Part shown: positions 47,044 to 55,902 of the stretch, in pieces
How the letters are laid out: every line of letters begins with the position of its first letter
How positions within the stretch are numbered: the stretch's first letter is position 1
Assembly: GCA_016213205.1 (NCBI GenBank)
Contig: JACRAZ010000060.1
Location: forward strand, 186,001-250,000
Direction: 5' to 3'
From: Burkholderiales bacterium
GTDB lineage: Bacteria > Pseudomonadota > Gammaproteobacteria > Burkholderiales > Burkholderiaceae_C
DNA length: 64,000 bases
Position numbers and translations under genes: made by a program
Notes under the pieces: model-generated
Databases searched by the model: none
The model's input: the letters and a program-made list of their open reading frames with translations, nothing else
Told to the model about the DNA's origin: nothing

Positions 47044-49503
47044 ATGAAGAAGATGAAACTCGTGATGGTGGGCAACGGCATGGCCGGCGTGCGCACGCTG
47101 GAAGAACTGCTGAAGATCGCACCGGACCTGTACGACATCACCGTGTTCGGCGCCGAGCCCCACCCGAACTACAACCGCATCCTGCTGTCGCCGGTGCTCG
47201 CGGGCGAGCAGACGATCGACGAGATCATCCTGAACCCGCTGTCCTGGTACGAAGAGAACCACATCACGCTGCACCTGGGCAAGAAGGTGGTCAAGGTCGA
47301 CCGCACCCGGCGCCTGGTGATCGCCGAGGACGGCACCGAGGCCGAGTACGACCGCCTGCTGCTGGCCACCGGCTCGAACCCGTTCATCCTGCCGGTGCCC
47401 GGCAAGGACCTCGACGGCGTGATCGCCTACCGCGACATCGCCGACACGCAGACGATGATCGACACCGCCAAGAGCTACAAGCACGCGGTGGTCATCGGCG
47501 GCGGCCTGCTCGGCCTGGAGGCCGCCAATGGCCTGATGCTGCGCGGCATGCAGACCACGGTGGTGCACATCATGCCGTGGCTGATGGAGCGCCAGCTCGA
47601 CGACGTGGCCGGCAAGCTGCTGCAGAAATCGCTCGAGGAGCGCGGCCTGAAGTTCATGATCGGCGCGCAGACCCAGGCCCTCGTCGGCGACAAGGACGAC
47701 GGCAAGGGCGGCCGCGTGATGGCCGTGCAGTTCAAGGACGGCACCGAGGTGCCGGCCGATCTCGTGGTCATGGCTGCGGGCATCCGCCCCAGCACCCAGC
47801 TGGCCGAGAGCATGGGCCTGCACTGCAACCGCGGCATCGTCGTCAACGACACGATGCAGACCATCACCGACCCGCGCATCTACGCGGTGGGCGAGTGTGC
47901 TGCGCACCGCGGCATCGCCTACGGCCTGGTGGCCCCGCTGTTCGAGCAGGGCAAGGTCTGCGCCACGCACCTGGCGCAGTTCGGCATCGGCCGCTACACC
48001 GGCAGCCAGACCAGCACCAAGCTCAAGGTGACCGGCATCGACCTGTTCTCGGCCGGCGACTTCATGGGCGGCGAAGGCACCGAGGAAATCGTGATGAGCG
48101 ACCCCTTCGGCGGCGTGTACAAGAAGCTGGTGATCAAGGACGACAAGCTCGTCGGCGCCTGCCTCTATGGCGACACGGTGGACGGCAGCTGGTACTTCAA
48201 GCTGCTGCGCGAGGGCCGGACCGTGCACGACATCCGCGACAAGCTGATGTTCGGCGAATCCAACATCGGCGACGTGGGCCACGAGGGCCACAACAAGGCC
48301 GCGGCCATGGCCGACACCGACGAGGTCTGCGGCTGCAACGGCGTCACCAAGGGCAGCATCTGCAAGGCTATCAAGGACAAGGGCCTGTTCACGCTGGACG
48401 AGGTGCGCAAGCACACCAAGGCCAGCGCGTCCTGCGGCTCCTGCACCGGCCTGGTGGAGCAGCTGCTGATGTTCACCGCCGGCGGCGACTACTCCGCCAC
48501 GCCCAAGAAGAAGGCCATGTGCGGCTGCACCGACGCCAGCCACGACGAGGTGCGCGAAGCCATCCGCAAGCCGCTGCCCGATGGCAGCAAGCTGCTCACC
48601 ATCGACGGCGTCTACCGCCAGCTCGGCTGGCGCACGCCCAACGGCTGCGCGAGCTGCCGCCCGGCGGTCAACTACTACCTGATCAGCACCTGGCCCAAGG
48701 AGGCCCGGGACGACCCGCAAAGCCGCTACATCAACGAACGCAGCCACGCCAACATCCAGAAGGACGGCACCTACAGCGTGATCCCGCGCATGTGGGGCGG
48801 CGAGACCACGGCGGCCGAGCTGCGCCGCATCGCCGATGCGGTGGACAAGTACAAGATTCCCACCGTCAAGGTCACCGGCGGCCAGCGCATCGATCTGCTG
48901 GGCGTGAAGAAGGAAGACCTGGTCAACGTGTGGCAGGACATCGGCATGCCCTCGGGCCACGCCTATGCCAAGGCCCTGCGCACCGTGAAGACCTGCGTCG
49001 GCAGCGAGTGGTGCCGCTTCGGCACGCAGGACAGCACGCAGATGGGCAAGGACCTCGAGCGCGCGCTGTGGCGCATGTATGCGCCGCACAAGGTCAAGCT
49101 CGCGGTGAGTGGCTGCCCGCGCAACTGCGCCGAGGCCGGCATCAAGGACGTGGGCGTGATCGGCGTCGACTCCGGCTGGGAGCTGTACGTGGCCGGCAAC
49201 GGTGGCATCAAGACCGAGGTGGCCGAGTTCTTCGTCAAGGTGAAGACGGCCGCCGAGGTGCTGGAGTACTCCGGCGCCTTCCTGCAGCTGTACCGCGAGG
49301 AGGGCTGGTACCTCGAGCGCACCTGCCACTACGTTGGCCGCGTGGGTTTGGACTACGTCAAGAAGAAGGTGCTCGACGACCACGAGAACCGCAAGGCCCT
49401 GTGGGCGCGACTGCAGTACGCACTGGACGGTGAACCCGACCCTTGGTTCGAGTTCGACAAGGCCCGGGTTGACCTGCGTCAGTTCTCCCCGGTATCCAAT
49501 TGA
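47044..49503 (+). CDS. nirB: Assimilatory nitrite reductase [NAD(P)H] large subunit
   Basis: This cytoplasmic siroheme enzyme reduces nitrite to ammonium with NAD(P)H. The 819-residue protein has an N-terminal FAD/NAD module (MKLVMVGNGMAGVRTLEELL). Two BFD-like cysteine motifs follow (VCGCNGVTKGSIC; ASCGSCTGLVEQ). The siroheme/[4Fe-4S] half carries CVGSEWCRFG and SGCPRNCAEAGIKDVGV. ATG 47044 follows a GGAG Shine-Dalgarno. No siroheme synthase gene is in the window. nirD follows, separated by the PilJ gene. Confidence 0.95.
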   Translation: MKKMKLVMVGNGMAGVRTLEELLKIAPDLYDITVFGAEPHPNYNRILLSPVLAGEQTIDEIILNPLSWYEENHITLHLGKKVVKVDRTRRLVIAEDGTEAEYDRLLLATGSNPFILPVPGKDLDGVIAYRDIADTQTMIDTAKSYKHAVVIGGGLLGLEAANGLMLRGMQTTVVHIMPWLMERQLDDVAGKLLQKSLEERGLKFMIGAQTQALVGDKDDGKGGRVMAVQFKDGTEVPADLVVMAAGIRPSTQLAESMGLHCNRGIVVNDTMQTITDPRIYAVGECAAHRGIAYGLVAPLFEQGKVCATHLAQFGIGRYTGSQTSTKLKVTGIDLFSAGDFMGGEGTEEIVMSDPFGGVYKKLVIKDDKLVGACLYGDTVDGSWYFKLLREGRTVHDIRDKLMFGESNIGDVGHEGHNKAAAMADTDEVCGCNGVTKGSICKAIKDKGLFTLDEVRKHTKASASCGSCTGLVEQLLMFTAGGDYSATPKKKAMCGCTDASHDEVREAIRKPLPDGSKLLTIDGVYRQLGWRTPNGCASCRPAVNYYLISTWPKEARDDPQSRYINERSHANIQKDGTYSVIPRMWGGETTAAELRRIADAVDKYKIPTVKVTGGQRIDLLGVKKEDLVNVWQDIGMPSGHAYAKALRTVKTCVGSEWCRFGTQDSTQMGKDLERALWRMYAPHKVKLAVSGCPRNCAEAGIKDVGVIGVDSGWELYVAGNGGIKTEVAEFFVKVKTAAEVLEYSGAFLQLYREEGWYLERTCHYVGRVGLDYVKKKVLDDHENRKALWARLQYALDGEPDPWFEFDKARVDLRQFSPVSN

Positions 49504-49612
49504 AAGCGGACAGGGCCTGAGGACCTAATGGCTTAAACGGAGGGAGACGGCTGCCGACAATCGCAGGGCAGGGTTGTTGTCCCCGTCATTCCCCACCTCG
49601 AAAGCCACGATC

Positions 49613-50404
49613 ATGAATACCCTACGCCGCCGACTCGTTTCCTCCACCGCGCTGGCACTGCTGGTGCCACTGACCGGCCCGCGCGCGCAGGTGGTCGACC
49701 TGAACGACGCCATCAACAAGGCCGGGCGCCAGCGCATGCTGTCGCAGCGGCTGAGCAAGGCCTGGGTGGCACTCGGGCAGCAGGCCGAGGCCGCGCGGGC
49801 CGAGCGTGTGCTGTCCGACAGCATGGCGCAGTTCGACCGCCAGCTCATCGAACTGAAGGCCTACGCGCCAACGCCGACGATCCGCGGCACGTACCAGCAG
49901 CTCGACCCGGTATGGAGCGAGTTCAAGTCGGTGCTGGTGGGCGCCAAGCCCTCGCCCAAGGCGCTGGCCTCGTTGCTGGCACTGGATGACCGCATCCTCG
50001 CGCTGGCGCACCAGGGCACCCAGCAGCTCGAGCAGCACGGCGGCAAGACCCTGGGCCAGCTGGTCAACGTGGCGGGCCGGCAGCGCATGCTGTCGCAGCG
50101 CATGGCCAAGCTGCAGCTCGCGGTGATCTGGCGCGCCGACGCGCCCGGCGCCAAGGACCGCATCACGGCCGACCGGCGCGAGTTCAGCGCAGGGCTGGAC
50201 ACGCTGGCCACCTCGCCCCTGGCCACGCCGGCCATCCGCAACGAGATCATGCTCGCGCGCCAGCAATGGGTGCTGTTCGAGAACGTGCTCGGCCGCGCTT
50301 CGGGCAACCAACCCCAGGATGCCGCGACCGTGTTCGTTGCCAGCGAAAACATCCTCCAGGTGATGGAACAGATCACCACCCTCTTCGCGCGCTCCAGCGC
50401 CTGA
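49613..50404 (+). CDS. Exported PilJ/NIT-repeat protein
   Basis: This 263-residue protein has a Sec-like signal peptide (MNTLRRRLVSSTALALLVPL, cleavage after about residue 25). Two helical repeats follow, each led by the same motif: KAGRQRMLSQRLSKA at 36-50 and VAGRQRMLSQRMAKL at 153-167. It has no membrane anchor beyond the signal and no output domain. The motifs match those in the ANTAR fusion protein, so a periplasmic nitrate/nitrite-binding role is inferred. It separates nirB from nirD by 110 bp on one side and 23 bp on the other. Confidence 0.83.
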   Translation: MNTLRRRLVSSTALALLVPLTGPRAQVVDLNDAINKAGRQRMLSQRLSKAWVALGQQAEAARAERVLSDSMAQFDRQLIELKAYAPTPTIRGTYQQLDPVWSEFKSVLVGAKPSPKALASLLALDDRILALAHQGTQQLEQHGGKTLGQLVNVAGRQRMLSQRMAKLQLAVIWRADAPGAKDRITADRREFSAGLDTLATSPLATPAIRNEIMLARQQWVLFENVLGRASGNQPQDAATVFVASENILQVMEQITTLFARSSA

Positions 50405-50427
50405 CCCCACACGACAGGAAGAATCCG

Positions 50428-50820
50428 ATGACCCAATGGACCGCCGTTTGCAGGCTCGAAGACATCCCGGTCCTCGGCGCCCGCCGCATTGCCCGTGACC
50501 AGGGCATTGCGGTCGCCGTGTTCCGCAACACCGACGACAAGGTGTTCGCCTTGCTGGACCGCTGCCCGCACAAGGGCGGCCCCCTGAGCCAGGGCATCGT
50601 GCTCGGCGACAGCGTGGCCTGCCCACTGCACAACTGGACGATCGGCCTGGCCGACGGCTGCGCCAAGGCGCCGGACGAGGGCTGCACGCCCGCCTTCGCC
50701 TGCCGGCTGGAGCAGGGCCAGGTGATGCTCGACGCCGACGAACTGGCCACCAAGGCACTGGACCTGGCCGCACCGGTGGCCGGGCCCTGCGGCAAGGCAG
50801 CCGACCCGGCTGCTGCCTGA
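50428..50820 (+). CDS. nirD: Assimilatory nitrite reductase small subunit
   Basis: This Rieske-fold partner of NirB has 130 residues. The canonical [2Fe-2S] Rieske-type ligands are present in CPHKGGPLSQG and CPLHNW, unlike enteric NirD, where they are lost. The GAGG-type Shine-Dalgarno is weak (CAGGAAGAATCC). It is followed 10 bp later by nasA. Confidence 0.92.
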   Translation: MTQWTAVCRLEDIPVLGARRIARDQGIAVAVFRNTDDKVFALLDRCPHKGGPLSQGIVLGDSVACPLHNWTIGLADGCAKAPDEGCTPAFACRLEQGQVMLDADELATKALDLAAPVAGPCGKAADPAAA

Positions 50821-50830
50821 TCCGCCTGCC

Positions 50831-53608
50831 GTGGCAATGCGCGAGACCCACTCCACCTGCCCTTACTGCGGTGTCGGCTGCGGCGTCGTCATCCAGAGCG
50901 AAGGCCCGCAGATCACCGGCGTGCGGGGCGACCCCGCGCACCCGGCCAACTTCGGCCGCCTGTGCAGCAAGGGCAGCACGCTGGCGCTCACCGTCAGCCC
51001 CGAAATCACCCGCCAGGCGCGCCTGCTGACACCGCAGCGCCGCGCGGCCCGTGGCGGCACGCCGCAGGCCATCGGCTGGGACGAGGCACTGGACCACGCG
51101 GCCGAGCACATCGCCCGCATCGTGGCGCGCGACGGCCCGGATGCCCTGGGCTTCTATGTCTCGGGCCAGCTGCTCACCGAGGACTACTACGTCTTCAACA
51201 AGCTCGCCAAGGGCTTGCTGGGCACCAACAACATCGACACCAACTCCCGCCTGTGCATGAGCAGCGCCGTGGCCGGCTACAAGGCCACGCTGGGCGCGGA
51301 CGCGCCCCCTGCCTGTTATGAAGACCTGGACCACGCGGCCACGGTCTTTGTGGCCGGGGCCAACCCGGCCTGGGCGCACCCCATCCTGTTCCGCCGGCTC
51401 GAGGATGCCCGCCGCGCCAACCCGCAGCAGAAGCTGATCGTCGTCGACCCCCGCCGCACCGACACCGCGGCCATGGCCGACCTGCACCTGCAGCTCCTGC
51501 CCGGCAGCGACATTGCCCTCTTCCACGCCCTGCTGCACGTGATGCTCTGGGAGGGCTGGACCAGCGCGGCCTACATCGAGCAGCACACCAACGGCTTCGA
51601 TGCCCTGAAGACGCGGGTGCGCGAGTTCACGCCCAAGGAGGCCGCGCGCATCACCGGCCTGCGCGAGGACGACATCGTGCAGGCCGCACGCTGGTTCGCA
51701 CGCAGCCCGGCCACGCTGTCGCTGTACTGCCAGGGGCTGAACCAGAGCAGCAGCGGCACCGCGAAGAATGCTGCGCTGATCAACCTGCACCTGGCCACCG
51801 GCCAGATCGGCCGCGCGGGCGCAGGCCCCTTCTCGCTGACCGGGCAGCCCAATGCGATGGGCGGGCGCGAGGTCGGCGGCCTGGCCAACCTGCTGTCGGC
51901 CCACCGCGACCTGGCCAACGCCGAACACCGGGCCGAAGTGGCACGCCTGTGGGGCCTGCCGGATGTGCCCGCCACGCCGGGCAAGACCGCGGTCGAGATG
52001 TTCCAGGCCGCTGCCGATGGCCAGATCAAGGCGCTGTGGATCGCCTGCACCAACCCCGCCCAGTCGATGCCCGACCAGGCCACCGTGCGCCGGGCTTTGG
52101 AGCGCGCCGAGTTCGTGGTGGTGCAGGAGGCCTTCTCCGGCACCGCCACCGCCCGTTTTGCCGACCTGCTGCTGCCCGCCACCAGCTGGGGCGAGAAGGA
52201 CGGCACTGTCACCAACAGCGAACGCCGCATCAGCCGCGTGCGCCCGGCCATTGACGCACCGGGCCAGGCGCGTCACGACTGGGCGATCTGCATCGATCTG
52301 GCGCGCCGGCTCGAAAGCCGGCTCCGGCCCGGGCAGCCCACCCTGGTCCCCTACACCGACGCCGAATCCATCTGGAACGAGCACCGCGAGAGCACCCGGG
52401 GCCGCGACCTCGACATCACCGGGATGAGCTACGCGCTGCTCGAATCCTCCGGCCCCCAGCAATGGCCGATGCCCGAAGGTGCCACCCACGGCCGTGCACG
52501 GCTCTACGAGGACGGCCGCTTTCCCACCGCCGACGGCAGGGCGAACTTCGTCGACACGCCCTTCGTGCCGCTGGCCGAACCGCGTGACGCCCGCTACCCC
52601 TTCAGCCTGACCACCGGCCGGCTGCGCGACCAGTGGCACGGCATGAGCCGCACCGGCACGCTGGGCCGCCTGTTCGGCCACCAGCCCGAGCCCACGGTGG
52701 ACCTGCATCCGCAGGACATGGCGCGCCTGTCACTGCACAATGGCGACCTGGTGCACCTGACCTCGCGCCGCGGCTCGATCCTGCTGCCCGCGCAGGCCAG
52801 CGAGTCGGTTGCCCCGATGCAGGCCCAGGTGGCCATGCACTGGGGTGACGAGTTCGTGGGCGGCCGCAGCGCTTCCGGCCTGCCGGTGGCCGGCATCAAC
52901 GCGCTCACCACCGGCAGCTTCTGCCCACGCTCGAAGCAGCCCGAACTCAAGCACACGGCGATCAAGGTGCTCAAGGCCGAGCTTCCCTGGCGCCTGATCG
53001 CCGCGGCCTGGCTGCCGGAGAGCCTAGCACTTGAAGTACGCAGCCAGCTTCAGGCGTTGCTGCAGCGATTCGACTATGCCGCCGTGGTGCCGTTCGGCCA
53101 TGCCGACAGCGGCGTGTTGTTCCGCGCCGCCGCGGCTGAACCGCCACCAGCCGAGCTGATGCTCGCGATCGAGTCCTTGTTCGGGCTGGCCCCGGGCACT
53201 GCCGACGCACTGCGGTACGAAGACCGCCGGCGGGGCCAACGCCGCACCATGCGGCTTGAACGTCGCGGCGCCGACAGCCTGCTGCGCGCCTTCGTGCTGG
53301 CCGGCGACGTGGCGGCCGAGGCCTGGGTGCGCACGCTGCTGCAAGACCAGCTCCCGGCGCAGGCCTACGGCAGGCTGCTGCTCAAGCCCGGCGCCCAGGC
53401 GCCGGTGGCCGTGGCATCGCGCGGGCGGCAGGTGTGCAGCTGCTTCAACGTCACCGAGCCGGCCATCGTGGACGCCCTGGCACGGTGCCACGGCACCGGC
53501 GAGCAGCGCCTGGCGTCGCTGCAGCAGCAGCTCAACTGCGGCACCAACTGCGGCTCCTGCGTGCCCGAACTCAAGCGCCTGGTGCAGGCCACGGCCCATG
53601 CGGCCTGA
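50831..53608 (+). CDS. nasA: Assimilatory nitrate reductase catalytic subunit
   Basis: This molybdopterin enzyme reduces nitrate to nitrite in the cytoplasm. The 925-residue protein has an N-terminal [4Fe-4S] motif (CPYCGVGC, then LCSKGS), molybdopterin-binding segments such as NTNSRLCMSS, and an MPT-binding C-domain (FSLTTGRLRDQWHGMSRTG). The extra C-terminal BFD-type [2Fe-2S] domain has CSCFNV and NCGTNCGSCVPEL. That domain marks the NADH- or flavodoxin-linked long form. GTG 50831 or ATG 50837 could be the start. It is the last reductase gene of the operon. Confidence 0.94.
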   Translation: MAMRETHSTCPYCGVGCGVVIQSEGPQITGVRGDPAHPANFGRLCSKGSTLALTVSPEITRQARLLTPQRRAARGGTPQAIGWDEALDHAAEHIARIVARDGPDALGFYVSGQLLTEDYYVFNKLAKGLLGTNNIDTNSRLCMSSAVAGYKATLGADAPPACYEDLDHAATVFVAGANPAWAHPILFRRLEDARRANPQQKLIVVDPRRTDTAAMADLHLQLLPGSDIALFHALLHVMLWEGWTSAAYIEQHTNGFDALKTRVREFTPKEAARITGLREDDIVQAARWFARSPATLSLYCQGLNQSSSGTAKNAALINLHLATGQIGRAGAGPFSLTGQPNAMGGREVGGLANLLSAHRDLANAEHRAEVARLWGLPDVPATPGKTAVEMFQAAADGQIKALWIACTNPAQSMPDQATVRRALERAEFVVVQEAFSGTATARFADLLLPATSWGEKDGTVTNSERRISRVRPAIDAPGQARHDWAICIDLARRLESRLRPGQPTLVPYTDAESIWNEHRESTRGRDLDITGMSYALLESSGPQQWPMPEGATHGRARLYEDGRFPTADGRANFVDTPFVPLAEPRDARYPFSLTTGRLRDQWHGMSRTGTLGRLFGHQPEPTVDLHPQDMARLSLHNGDLVHLTSRRGSILLPAQASESVAPMQAQVAMHWGDEFVGGRSASGLPVAGINALTTGSFCPRSKQPELKHTAIKVLKAELPWRLIAAAWLPESLALEVRSQLQALLQRFDYAAVVPFGHADSGVLFRAAAAEPPPAELMLAIESLFGLAPGTADALRYEDRRRGQRRTMRLERRGADSLLRAFVLAGDVAAEAWVRTLLQDQLPAQAYGRLLLKPGAQAPVAVASRGRQVCSCFNVTEPAIVDALARCHGTGEQRLASLQQQLNCGTNCGSCVPELKRLVQATAHAA

Positions 53609-53722
53609 ACAGCGCAGGGGCATCAGGCCGGCGGCGCACGCGGGGCGCACAATCACGGCCCGGTGCCGCGGCACCGGCCCGGAACTTGCACTTCGGGCTG
53701 CAACATCAATCGGGGGTTTCGG

Positions 53723-54676
53723 ATGGGCATTGCCGCCTACATCAAGGAGATCGGCCGCGGCCATGAGGGCGCGCGGCCGCTGGCCCGGGAGCAGGCCCAG
53801 GACCTGATGGGCCAGGTGCTCGATGGCACCGTCACCGACCTCGAGATCGGCGCGTTTGCGCTGGCCATGCGCATCAAGGGCGAAACGGTGGATGAGCTGG
53901 TCGGGTTCTGCGACGCGGTGCAATCGCGTGCGCTCGCCATCGACAGCGATCACCCGGTGATCGTGATCCCCAGCTACAACGGTGCGCGCCGGCTGCCGAA
54001 CCTGACCCCCCTGCTGGCCCTGCGGCTGGCGCAGGAAGGTGCGCGCGTGCTCGTGCATGGCCCGCGGCACGACCCGGCCCGTGTCACCAGCGCCGAGATC
54101 TTCCAGGCCCTGGGCCTGCCGGTCTGCGAAAGCGCCGTGGCCGTCCACGAGTGCTGGCGCCGGCACCAGCCCGCCTTCATCACCACCGAAGCGCTGAGTC
54201 CGGCCTTGCAGCGCCTGCTCGATGTGCGCTGGGTGGTAGGCCTGCGCAATTCGGGCCACACCGTGGCCAAGCTGCTGCAACCGATCGTGGGCGCGCATGC
54301 GTTGCGCCTGGCCAGCTACACGCACCCCGAGTTCGGCCAGCTGATGAGCCAGCTTGCCGAGCGCACCGCGGCCGACCTGATGTTGCTGCGTGGCACCGAA
54401 GGCGAGGCTGTGGCCGACCCACGGCGCTGCCCGCGCATCGACCTGTGGCTGGGTGGCCAGGCCCAGCCCGAACTCGGGTGTGCGGCCCAGGAAGGCTCGC
54501 TGGCCGAGTTGCCGGTGCTGCCGCGGGCGATCGATGCCGCCACCGTGGCCGTCTACATCCAGGCCGTGGCCTCGGGTGAGAAGCCGGCCCCCACGCCACT
54601 GGAGAAGCAGGTCGAACTGCTGATGCGTGCGCTCGCCCGGCTCGAGCACACCCAGGCGCACGAACGCCGCGCCTGA
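53723..54676 (+). CDS. ybiB: DNA-binding protein YbiB (TrpD2/glycosyltransferase family 3-like)
   Basis: This 317-residue homologue of anthranilate phosphoribosyltransferase belongs to the YbiB/TrpD2 group. Such proteins bind nucleic acids non-specifically and have no proven transferase activity. It has GRGHEGARPLAREQAQDLM and DLEIGAFALAMRIKGET at the N-terminus and VVGLRNSGHTVAKLLQP in the middle. ATG 53723 was used. It lies 114 bp after nasA, a neighbour often seen in Burkholderiales. Confidence 0.82.
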   Translation: MGIAAYIKEIGRGHEGARPLAREQAQDLMGQVLDGTVTDLEIGAFALAMRIKGETVDELVGFCDAVQSRALAIDSDHPVIVIPSYNGARRLPNLTPLLALRLAQEGARVLVHGPRHDPARVTSAEIFQALGLPVCESAVAVHECWRRHQPAFITTEALSPALQRLLDVRWVVGLRNSGHTVAKLLQPIVGAHALRLASYTHPEFGQLMSQLAERTAADLMLLRGTEGEAVADPRRCPRIDLWLGGQAQPELGCAAQEGSLAELPVLPRAIDAATVAVYIQAVASGEKPAPTPLEKQVELLMRALARLEHTQAHERRA

Positions 54677-54768
54677 GCCAGCCGGGCGGCCTGCAGCGCC
54701 CAGGCCTCGGGGCCGGCACGGCACGGCCGGATAATCGCCGCCCATCGCAGCCCACCCACGGAGCGCCG

Positions 54769-55902
54769 ATGGAACCCCTGGACAAGCTCAACCGCCTCAC
54801 CGAATCGCACGGCGCCCTGCGGCCTGGCCACGGGCTGACCACCGGTGTGATCGCCCTCACGCTGGGCGTGCTGTGCTTCCTGGGTGTGCTGGCCTTCCAC
54901 TTCCCGCAGTACCTCACGACACCCGATCTGCGCAAGAGCTACGACGTCGACCTCATGCGCCGGCTGATGATGGCCGCGATGGTCATCGCCGGCGGGCTGT
55001 CGCTGTTCAACATGGTCACCGGCCGCGCCCGCTGGCTTTCCGCCGCGGCCTTCGTGCTGGTGCTGTTGACGGCCCTGCTGGGCGGCCACAAGGTGGAAGT
55101 GGACCCGAACTTCCCGGACCACACGCCCTACATCGGGCTCGACTGGTTCATCCTGGACCTGCTGGGCTCCTCGCTGATCTTCATCTTCATCGAGAAGCTG
55201 TTTGCACTGCGGCGCGAACAGCCGGTGTTCCGGGCCGAGTGGCAGACCGACTTCCACCACTTCATCGTCAACCACATGGTGGTGGGCTTCGTGCTGCTGG
55301 CCACCAACCTGCTGGTGCACAAGCTGTTCGGCTGGGCCGCGAAAGATGGCATCCAGGGCTGGGTGCGCGAGCTGCCGTTCGCCGCGGGCCTGTTCCTCAT
55401 CGTCCTGGTGGCCGACCTGGTGCAGTACTGGACCCACCGCGCCTACCACGAGGTGCCGCTGCTGTGGCGCCTGCATGCGGTGCACCACAGCGTCAAGAGC
55501 ATGGATTGGATGGCCGGCTCGCGCCAGCACATCCTGGAGCTGCTGATCACCCGCACGATGGTGCTGGCCCCGATCTACGTGCTGGGCTTCAGCAAGGAAG
55601 TGATCGACGCCTACATCGTGATCGTCGGGTTCCAGGCGGTGTTCAACCACGCCAACGTCAGCGTGCGCCTTGGGCCCTTGCGCTACCTGGTCGTCACGCC
55701 CAACTTCCACCACTGGCACCACTCCCAGGACGACGAGGCGATCGACAAGAACTACGCCGCGCACTTCGCGTTCCTCGACCACCTGTTCGGCACTGCGGTG
55801 CAGTCCGACCGCGCCTGGCCCGCTCAGTACGGCGTGGTGGGCGACTACGTGCCCAATGGCTTCTGGCGCCAGTTCAAGTTCCCCTTCGTCTGGAAGCCTT
55901 GA
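54769..55902 (+). CDS. Sterol desaturase/fatty acid hydroxylase family protein
   Basis: This membrane-bound di-iron hydroxylase has 377 residues, with several N-terminal hydrophobic segments. The histidine clusters are WTHRAYHE, HAVHHSVKSMDW and HHWHHSQDDEAID, the pattern of the superfamily. The substrate could be a sterol, hopanoid or fatty acid; it cannot be decided. Its stop overlaps the flavoprotein TTG start by four bases. Confidence 0.88.
   Translation: MEPLDKLNRLTESHGALRPGHGLTTGVIALTLGVLCFLGVLAFHFPQYLTTPDLRKSYDVDLMRRLMMAAMVIAGGLSLFNMVTGRARWLSAAAFVLVLLTALLGGHKVEVDPNFPDHTPYIGLDWFILDLLGSSLIFIFIEKLFALRREQPVFRAEWQTDFHHFIVNHMVVGFVLLATNLLVHKLFGWAAKDGIQGWVRELPFAAGLFLIVLVADLVQYWTHRAYHEVPLLWRLHAVHHSVKSMDWMAGSRQHILELLITRTMVLAPIYVLGFSKEVIDAYIVIVGFQAVFNHANVSVRLGPLRYLVVTPNFHHWHHSQDDEAIDKNYAAHFAFLDHLFGTAVQSDRAWPAQYGVVGDYVPNGFWRQFKFPFVWKP

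Noticed and set aside
46960-49383. 807-codon minus-strand frame and an 813-codon plus-strand frame within nirB
   Set aside because: Both overlap the unambiguous NirB frame, which carries siroheme and FAD motifs from end to end.
49622-52708. 1028-codon minus-strand frame opposite the PilJ gene, nirD and nasA
   Set aside because: It is a GC shadow; the three plus-strand genes have clear motifs and ribosome sites.
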